36,328 bases of DNA from Alphaproteobacteria bacterium. GTDB taxonomy: Bacteria > Pseudomonadota > Alphaproteobacteria > RF32 > CAG-239. Below the pieces are notes generated by a model, which did no database searches, had not been told where the DNA came from, and saw only the letters and a list, made by a program, of their open reading frames with translations. How positions within the stretch are numbered: position 1 is the stretch's first letter; the number at the start of each line of letters is the position of its first letter. The stretch covers positions 1 to 36,328 of the forward strand of contig JAGAJR010000018.1 in the NCBI GenBank assembly GCA_017626035.1, read 5' to 3'. Position numbers and translations under genes: made by a program. Below, piece by piece: positions 30,372-36,328 of the stretch.

Positions 30372-32447
30372 ATGTCAGAATTCAAACCTCAGGCGGGAAA
30401 GCCTTATCCTTTGGGAGCGACTTATGACGGCAGGGGTGTGAATTTTGCATTGTTTTCTGCTTATGCCGAAAAGGTGGAGTTATGCCTTTTTGACGAGAGC
30501 GGTTCTCAGGAAAAAGAACGTTATGTCATCACGGAAAATGACAATAATATTTGGCACTTGTATCTCCCTGAAGCCAAGCCGGGACAAGTTTACGGCTATC
30601 GGGTTTACGGACCTTACAAACCGGAGCAGGGTTACCGCTTTAATCCGAACAAACTTTTAATCGACCCTTACGGACGCAAATTGGTCGGAAAACTGATTTG
30701 GCATAAAGCTATTTTCGGATATGATTGGGACAGCCCTGAAAAGGATTTGTCTTTTTCAACATTGGACAGTGCCCCTTATGTGCCGAAATCCGTGGTAACG
30801 GAAAATAATTTTGACTGGGAAGGGGATGTTTCTCCGCATTATCCTTATGAAGACAGCATTATCTACGAAACACATCTTCGCGGATATACCAAACTCCATC
30901 CTCAACTTCCCGATGCCAAACGCGGAACGTTCGCGGGGTTTGGCAGCAAGTGTGTTACCAGTTATCTGAAATGGCTGGGAGTAACCGCCGTGGAATTTTT
31001 GCCGATACACACATTCTTCGGCAATCGCCATAAAAAAGGATATGTTATTGATAATTATTGGGGCTATGAAAGTTTTACCTTCTTTGCTCCGGAACAATCA
31101 TATCTGGAAACGGACGATATTAACGAATTTAAGCAGATGGTTAAAACCCTGCACAAAAACGGTTTGGAAGTTATTCTTGATGTGGTTTACAACCATACCG
31201 GAGAAGGCAACCAGCTTGGGCCGACGTTGTGCTATCGCGGGATTGACAACCTGTCATACTATACCTTAAATCCCGATAACAAACGTTATTATTACGACAG
31301 CACCGGGTGCGGGGCGTCGTTTAATGTTCAGAACCCTTATGTGCTGCGTCTGGTTATGGATTCTTTGCGTTATTGGGTGGAAGAAATGCACGTCGACGGT
31401 TTTCGTTTTGATTTGGCTCCGACACTTTGCCGCCAGAATACCGTTTTTTCTCAACGCAGCGGTTTTCTGTATGCCGCCGGTCAGGATCCTGTTTTGCAAC
31501 AGGTTAAGCTGATTGCCGAACCATGGGATATCGGCATGGGCGGTTATCAGGTGGGAGCTTTCCCTCCGGGCTGGGCGGAATGGAATGATAAGTATCGTGA
31601 TGTGGTCAGACGTTTTTGGAAGGGAGACCAGTTTCAAACGCCGGAACTTGCCAGCCGGATTGCCGGTTCAAGCGATGTGTTTGACTATAATAACCGAAAT
31701 ATCTGGAGCAGCATTAATTTTGTAACCGCTCATGACGGTTTTTGCTTGAGAGATTTAGTCAGCTACAATCATAAACATAATTGTGCCAACGGAGAGGAAA
31801 ACCGGGACGGAACCGACAGCAACTGGAGTTGGAATTCGGGAGCGGAAGGAGAAACGGAAAATGCCGTTATAACCGAAAATCGGACAGCCCGAGCCAAGGC
31901 GATGCTGGCAACTTTGTTCTTCTCATTCGGAACGCCGATGATGGTGGCCGGAGACGAGTTTGCCCATACCCAGTTCGGCAATAACAATCCGTATTGTCAG
32001 GATAACGTTCTGACCTGGATTGCGTGGGAAGCCATTCGGGAACAAGATAAAAGTTTTGTCCGCTATGTGAAGAAAATTATTAATCTTCGTAAAAAGCTGA
32101 AGATATTTGAAAGACACCATTTCTTTACCGGAAAGATTTTGAAAAGCGGGGTAAAAGACATTACCTGGTATACGGAAAAAGGGGAGGAATTTGCTCAGGC
32201 CGATTGGCATGACGGAAATCGCAAGAGTTTGTCTTACAGCGTATTTACCGGATCTAAATATATTATGTGTATCTTTAATGCAAACTTTAACGAGCAGGCC
32301 TGGAAACTTCCCGAGATAAACGAGCATTTGGGGTGGCATTTGTTGTTGGACAGCTCGTCTAAATTTAAGGATGAAAAACTTCTGGCTTCCGGAAAAACAA
32401 TTCGGGTGCCGGGGTGGAGCGTATTGTTGTTTGAAATTAAAAAATAG
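30372..32447 (+). CDS. glgX: Glycogen debranching enzyme
   Basis: Hydrolyses alpha-1,6 branches of phosphorylase-trimmed glycogen (GH13). 691 aa. It starts GKPYPLGATYDGRGVNFALF, the isoamylase/GlgX N-terminal CBM48. The catalytic residues lie in HVDGFRFDLAPTL (Asp about 346), KLIAEPWDIG (Glu about 382) and VTAHDGFCLRDLVSYN (Asp about 454). GDEFAHTQFGNNNPYCQDN is diagnostic for GlgX. AGGAGCAGA precedes the ATG. It follows glgB by 28 nt and is followed by malQ after 20 nt. Confidence 0.97.
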   Translation: MSEFKPQAGKPYPLGATYDGRGVNFALFSAYAEKVELCLFDESGSQEKERYVITENDNNIWHLYLPEAKPGQVYGYRVYGPYKPEQGYRFNPNKLLIDPYGRKLVGKLIWHKAIFGYDWDSPEKDLSFSTLDSAPYVPKSVVTENNFDWEGDVSPHYPYEDSIIYETHLRGYTKLHPQLPDAKRGTFAGFGSKCVTSYLKWLGVTAVEFLPIHTFFGNRHKKGYVIDNYWGYESFTFFAPEQSYLETDDINEFKQMVKTLHKNGLEVILDVVYNHTGEGNQLGPTLCYRGIDNLSYYTLNPDNKRYYYDSTGCGASFNVQNPYVLRLVMDSLRYWVEEMHVDGFRFDLAPTLCRQNTVFSQRSGFLYAAGQDPVLQQVKLIAEPWDIGMGGYQVGAFPPGWAEWNDKYRDVVRRFWKGDQFQTPELASRIAGSSDVFDYNNRNIWSSINFVTAHDGFCLRDLVSYNHKHNCANGEENRDGTDSNWSWNSGAEGETENAVITENRTARAKAMLATLFFSFGTPMMVAGDEFAHTQFGNNNPYCQDNVLTWIAWEAIREQDKSFVRYVKKIINLRKKLKIFERHHFFTGKILKSGVKDITWYTEKGEEFAQADWHDGNRKSLSYSVFTGSKYIMCIFNANFNEQAWKLPEINEHLGWHLLLDSSSKFKDEKLLASGKTIRVPGWSVLLFEIKK

Positions 32448-32467
32448 ACTTTGACGGGAGTATTTTT

Positions 32468-34621
32468 ATGGAAGAAAATTTATGGAAACTGGCTGATAAA
32501 GTTGGAATTGTAACCCATTTTTCAGATGCCGGAATTTGCCGGAAGAATTATGAGGCAGATGAAAACACGGTTTGTTTCCTGATTGAAAAACTCGGATTTA
32601 AAGCCGGAAATGCCGCCGAGATAGAAAAATCTCTGGAAGATTTTGATAAAAAACGCTGGCAGAAAACATTGAACAGTATTTATATTGTTCCTCAAAATAA
32701 CGTGGAATTTGATGCTGTCGTTTCCGAAGCCAATGAAGGCGTGGATTTTGCTCTTGTTCTCCAAAATCGGGATACCAAAGTCAAAGAAGATGTCTCCTTT
32801 GAAGTCATTACCACGGAAGAAAACAACACTATCGGTAAAACAAAATATGTAAAACTGCTGATAAAAATAACGTCGGCTTTGGATGTCGGTTATTATGATT
32901 TGGTGTTTAAAGTCGGCACCAAAAATTACAAAACCGTTTTGGCGGTGGCTCCGGATAAATGTTATGAAAATCCGGCTTTGTCAGAAGGGCGGATTTGGGG
33001 TTATGCCTTACAGTTGTATTCTGTTCGCAGCGAAAGAAACTGGGGTGTCGGCGATTTTACGGATTTGAAAAATTTTGTGAGAATTTGCTCTTCCTGCGGA
33101 GCCGATGTTATCGGTTTAAATCCGCTGAATGTTCTGCCGCATTATTTTCCGGAAGATGCCAGTCCGTATGCCTCAATAAGCCGTCTGTTTCTGAACCCGA
33201 TTTATATTGATGTGGAAAGCGTGCCGGAATTTAAATCGGAAGACAAGGCCGGTTTGGAAGAAGAGCTGGAGAACTTACGCAACAGCGAATTAATCAGATA
33301 CACGGAAGTCTATAATCTGAAAATTCAGGTAATGGAAAAACTTTTTGCAAGATTCAAAACCGAGAAAAATAAAGAAAGGACGGCGGCTTTTGAAGCCTTT
33401 TGCAAAGAGCAGGGCGAAGAGCTGTTTAAATTGGCGGTTTTTGAGTGCCTGAATGAAGAAAAATGCCGCAATCCGTATGTCTGCGGCTGGAATACTTGGG
33501 AAGAAGAATACAGAAATTCTAATTCTTTAGCAGTCAGACAATATGCCAAAGACCATGCCGACAGAATTGAATTTTTAATGTTTTTGCAGTTTGAAGCAGC
33601 CCGTCAATTGGCAGAAGCTTCAAGAATGGTCGTCGACTGCGGATTGAAAATGGGTTTTTATAATGATTTGGCCGTAGGTGTCAGCAAAGACAGTTCGGAA
33701 TATTGGACGGATCCTGATGTCTTTATTCACGGAGCCGGTGCCGGAGCTCCTCCGGATGCCTTTTTCCCTTGCGGACAGAAATGGGGACTGGGGGCGTTTA
33801 ACCCATACGCTCTGAAAGAACGGGGATATGAACCGTTTATTCGGATTTTGCGAGCCAATATGAAGAGTGCCGGAGCACTGCGTATTGATCATGTGATGGG
33901 ATTAATGCGGCTGTATATCATTCCGGACAACAGCAAACTCGGAACTTATGTGCTGTATAATTTTGAAGATATGCTCAATATTGTGGCGATAGAAAGCCAC
34001 TTGAACAAATGCACCGTGGTCGGAGAAAGTATCGGCAACGTTCCGGAAGGTTTTCTGGATAAATTGAAAGAGAAAAACATTTATTCTCTGAGTGTTTTGT
34101 GGGCAGAAAGAAAAGATGCCGGCTGGGGAGATTTTAATTCTCCGTCCGAATATCCTGTCAAAGCGTTTACTTCCGTGGGAACACACGACATGGCTCCTCT
34201 GCGAATGTGGTGGTTTGGTTATGACATTGAACAGCAGCGTCGCTTGGGAATGATTGAAAACGATGAAGCCAAACATCAGGCCTATCACAAACGTGAAGTG
34301 GACCGCTGGAAACTTTTGTTTGCTTTGGACAGCAACGGCGTCTGGCCGGAAGACAATCAGCGGATGGACAATTATATTTACGGACAGGGGTATCCGCAGG
34401 GAATAGAAGAGGCGGTACACCGTTTTGTGTCCCGTTCTGCCTCAAAAGTCTTTTTGGCACAGCCGGAAGATATCCTTCATGTCGAGAAGTTGCAAAACCT
34501 TCCGGGAACAGATCGGGACAAACACCCGAACTGGCGTCGCAAACTTCCGGTTACCTTAGAAAAACTGGAAGGGGATATTGCTTATATCCGCAATATAAAC
34601 GCAATCAGGAGAGAAAGATAA
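32468..34621 (+). CDS. malQ: 4-alpha-glucanotransferase (amylomaltase)
   Basis: Transfers glucan chains between malto-oligosaccharides (GH77), recycling the short chains released by GlgX. 717 aa, the longer bacterial form with an N-terminal extension of about 150 residues. Family blocks: WGYALQLYSVRSERNWGVGD, FYNDLAVGVSKDSSEYW, GAPPDAFFPCGQKWGLGAFN, then ALRIDHVMGLMRLYIIP (catalytic Asp about 472), VVGESIGNVPEGF (Glu about 519) and SVGTHDMAPLRMWW (Asp about 573). All three acids are present. GACGGGAG precedes the ATG. It is the last gene of the glycogen operon. Confidence 0.96.
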   Translation: MEENLWKLADKVGIVTHFSDAGICRKNYEADENTVCFLIEKLGFKAGNAAEIEKSLEDFDKKRWQKTLNSIYIVPQNNVEFDAVVSEANEGVDFALVLQNRDTKVKEDVSFEVITTEENNTIGKTKYVKLLIKITSALDVGYYDLVFKVGTKNYKTVLAVAPDKCYENPALSEGRIWGYALQLYSVRSERNWGVGDFTDLKNFVRICSSCGADVIGLNPLNVLPHYFPEDASPYASISRLFLNPIYIDVESVPEFKSEDKAGLEEELENLRNSELIRYTEVYNLKIQVMEKLFARFKTEKNKERTAAFEAFCKEQGEELFKLAVFECLNEEKCRNPYVCGWNTWEEEYRNSNSLAVRQYAKDHADRIEFLMFLQFEAARQLAEASRMVVDCGLKMGFYNDLAVGVSKDSSEYWTDPDVFIHGAGAGAPPDAFFPCGQKWGLGAFNPYALKERGYEPFIRILRANMKSAGALRIDHVMGLMRLYIIPDNSKLGTYVLYNFEDMLNIVAIESHLNKCTVVGESIGNVPEGFLDKLKEKNIYSLSVLWAERKDAGWGDFNSPSEYPVKAFTSVGTHDMAPLRMWWFGYDIEQQRRLGMIENDEAKHQAYHKREVDRWKLLFALDSNGVWPEDNQRMDNYIYGQGYPQGIEEAVHRFVSRSASKVFLAQPEDILHVEKLQNLPGTDRDKHPNWRRKLPVTLEKLEGDIAYIRNINAIRRER

Positions 34622-34629
34622 AAAGCAAT

Positions 34630-34658
34630 AAAAAAACCGGAATTCTTCCGGTTTTTTT
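34630..34658. terminator. Bidirectional terminator between malQ and the flagellar gene
   Basis: AAAAAAACCGGAA and TTCCGGTTTTTTT form a 13-bp stem with a 3-nt loop, with A and T runs on each side. It serves malQ and the convergent FlgL-type gene. Confidence 0.92.
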
Positions 34659-34691
34659 ATACAATCCTTTCTGGATAAAGGCCTTCTGAAA

Positions 34692-36328
34692 TTACTTGAG
34701 ATAATTCAACAAAGATAAGCTTGTTGCCTGTTGCAAAACGGAATAGGACGCGGCAAGGTTGTTATAAGCCAGCAGAGCCTTGACGGTAGCTTCGGTTTGG
34801 TCAACGTTTTTCAAAGAAGTAATATTGTTTTCCAAATTGTTTTTAACCAGAGTTTGATTTTCGGAAACCGAGTTCAAAATAACGCTGCTGGAATTGACTT
34901 TAGCCGTTACCGTATACAAATCGGCGTTCTTAACGGAAGCGTTTTCACCAGAGTTAAAAATGGCGGATTGAATCAAGTCCAAAGATTCCGTAACCCGATT
35001 GATTGTATCGTTAATGTCAATCAGAGTATCCATCCCCTCTGCCGGATTTCTGGTATCGACAAGATTACCCTGAGCAATTTGTCCGAGAGCCCGGAACAGT
35101 TTTTCAAATGCCGGATCTTTGGCATTGATGTCAAGCGTGATTGACTGGTTTTCCGAAATGCGTTTTTCGGAAGACAGATCGCCGCCCTTGTAATAAGATT
35201 CACTGTTGAGGCTCCATTTGCTGGAAGCCGGAATAGTCATATCAGGAAAACGATCCGGATCGGCGGTAACATATAATGTGGAACCGTCATCGCTGATACC
35301 CGTTACCTGAACATTAGAGGCAATGTTGCGATTATTAAATCCGTCCATATTGATAATGGCACCAACCGGGAAAGAAGAACTGAACGTTACTTTGTTGGCG
35401 GCGGTATTGTCCGGTGTTACTACCAAATCTTCGACAATCGGCGTGTCTTCGCTGACGGTAATGGTTTTTCCGTCAGTAGAAATTGACTTGATGACATAAG
35501 CTTTGGCGTTGTTGCCTGCACCGTCTCCGCCGATAACAATCGTGTCGCCTTCGCTCAAAGTGTTAAAGGCACCGTATTCCGTGGCATTAATGGTGTTTTT
35601 GTCGGCGTTAAAAGTCAATTTTCCGGTTGTTTTGTCATTGGCACTGATGTTTTCTTTTAAGAAACCGCCGGCTTTTTCCGCCGTAATCGTTCCGGTGTTT
35701 GTTCCCGGATTCTGATGCAGGGTAATAGCCCCCGTATCTTCGGCGTTAACACTGTAATTAGACAGGTTGGCACTGGAGTTGGTCGGATAAGTAATGTTGA
35801 TTCCGTCATAGTAAGACTGAAATTCTTCCAGTGTCGTGAACGGAAAATCAACAGGAGATTCTTTGGAAACGCCGCCGCCGAAAAGATATTTTCCGTTGGC
35901 AAACGTGTTCAAGCTGTCTACCAGCATTTTCAAAGAGGCGAAAGCCTGATTTTGCAATTGCTGCATATTCAGATACTGATCCTGATTCATTTCATGAGGT
36001 GTTCCCGTTTCTACGACATTGCTGTCGGCCAGAACAGTGGATGTTCCGTTGACGGTATATAACGGAAAAGTCATTTTGCTGCCTTCCACCTTAATGTCCG
36101 GATTGTTCGGAACTTGAGCCTGAACTTTGGCATAGAGGGCATTCATAATATCTTCGGCGGAAGTCAGCCCGTTAATGTTGACAACTTCAGAACCGTCAAC
36201 CGGCGTATCATTGTCGGTAAAGGTATATTTAACGCCGTCGATGGTAATGTTTTTATTAAGATAATCAGCCGGCGTGTCGCTTTTGAATGTAATTTCTCCG
36301 CCGGTATAGTCAGGCGTAATATCTTCCA
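34692..36328 (-). CDS. flgL: FlgL-type hook-filament junction protein, C-terminal 544 residues (5' end outside window)
   Basis: The minus-strand frame is open from the stop at 34692 to the right edge; the first Met visible (36146) is internal, because the frame continues upstream with coherent sequence (for example LTSAEDIMNALYAKV). The C-terminal helices DTLIDINDTINRVTESLDLI and VKALLAYNNLAASYSVLQQA followed by TSLSLLNYL are typical of FlgL/flagellin D0 ends, and NMQQLQNQAFASLKMLVDSL and FANGKYLFGGG match the N-terminal side of the FlgL core. About 290 residues between them are beta-rich, Gly/Asn/Thr-rich inserted domain(s). Even partial, it exceeds the common length of about 300-400. Whether it is FlgL or a large flagellin cannot be fully settled, but YLFGG and the C-terminus favour FlgL. 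Confidence 0.8.
   Translation of the reverse strand, partial: EDITPDYTGGEITFKSDTPADYLNKNITIDGVKYTFTDNDTPVDGSEVVNINGLTSAEDIMNALYAKVQAQVPNNPDIKVEGSKMTFPLYTVNGTSTVLADSNVVETGTPHEMNQDQYLNMQQLQNQAFASLKMLVDSLNTFANGKYLFGGGVSKESPVDFPFTTLEEFQSYYDGINITYPTNSSANLSNYSVNAEDTGAITLHQNPGTNTGTITAEKAGGFLKENISANDKTTGKLTFNADKNTINATEYGAFNTLSEGDTIVIGGDGAGNNAKAYVIKSISTDGKTITVSEDTPIVEDLVVTPDNTAANKVTFSSSFPVGAIINMDGFNNRNIASNVQVTGISDDGSTLYVTADPDRFPDMTIPASSKWSLNSESYYKGGDLSSEKRISENQSITLDINAKDPAFEKLFRALGQIAQGNLVDTRNPAEGMDTLIDINDTINRVTESLDLIQSAIFNSGENASVKNADLYTVTAKVNSSSVILNSVSENQTLVKNNLENNITSLKNVDQTEATVKALLAYNNLAASYSVLQQATSLSLLNYLK

Noticed and set aside
1-36328. CRISPR array or insertion sequence
   Set aside because: No series of direct repeats with unique spacers and no transposase-like frame or flanking inverted-repeat pair was seen. 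The many hairpins are single terminators.

Overview
The window looks like chromosomal DNA of a moderately AT-rich, flagellated, glycogen-metabolising alphaproteobacterium. The evidence is a GluRS2-type gltX, a YerC-type TrpR-fold regulator, an AapJ/BztA-type amino-acid binding protein, an S24-fold regulator ending in the WASQ tail I associate with alphaproteobacterial homologues, and large Cys-rich secreted proteins of a kind I associate with uncultured gut lineages (RF32/Rhodospirillales-like). The taxonomic placement is inference; no rRNA is present.

Layout. 1-1115: the N-terminal part of a Cys-rich secreted protein (minus strand, running off the left edge), then a short gene remnant and a strong hairpin terminator. 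1134-2436: two small unknown genes and an XRE/S24-fold regulator that has lost both catalytic residues. 2488-13369: a compact, fully intact podovirus-type structural cassette on the plus strand. It is read from one strong promoter that overlaps an inverted repeat beside the divergent regulator. Its order is two early unknown genes, a TerS-like gene, TerL, a small membrane/coiled-coil protein, a SleB-type hydrolase, a holin-like protein, a small coiled-coil protein, portal, scaffold, major capsid, a capsid-accessory protein, an intrinsic terminator, tail tubular A, tail tubular B, a gp14-like internal virion protein, a small tail-module protein, and a final terminator. No integrase, replication, tail-fibre or large internal-core genes are visible. 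This is the most interesting region: it resembles a domesticated, gene-transfer-agent-like particle of podoviral (T7-like) rather than siphoviral ancestry.

13475-18731: housekeeping genes, namely a serine esterase, an amino-acid binding protein, an MlaC-like lipid-transport protein, gltX and cysS. 18777-21570: a second, nearly complete Cys-rich secreted protein (minus) whose Cys-rich C-terminus sits in another frame, with a 13-nt homopolymer in its promoter region. 21774-28000: small unknown genes, a DUF218 protein, a GNAT acetyltransferase, a YerC-like regulator with an upstream palindrome, a periplasmic HExxH protein, tRNA-Leu(CAA), a TPR-methyltransferase fusion and a DUF2934 protein. 28145-34621: a glycogen operon, glgB-glgX-malQ. 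34692-36328: the C-terminal part of a FlgL-type flagellar hook-filament junction protein (minus), running off the right edge.

Working together: the phage cassette contains what is needed to make a capsid, package DNA, add a short tail stub and lyse the cell, but nothing to replicate or integrate itself. The glycogen operon encodes branching, debranching and glucan recycling, without synthesis or phosphorylase genes in view.
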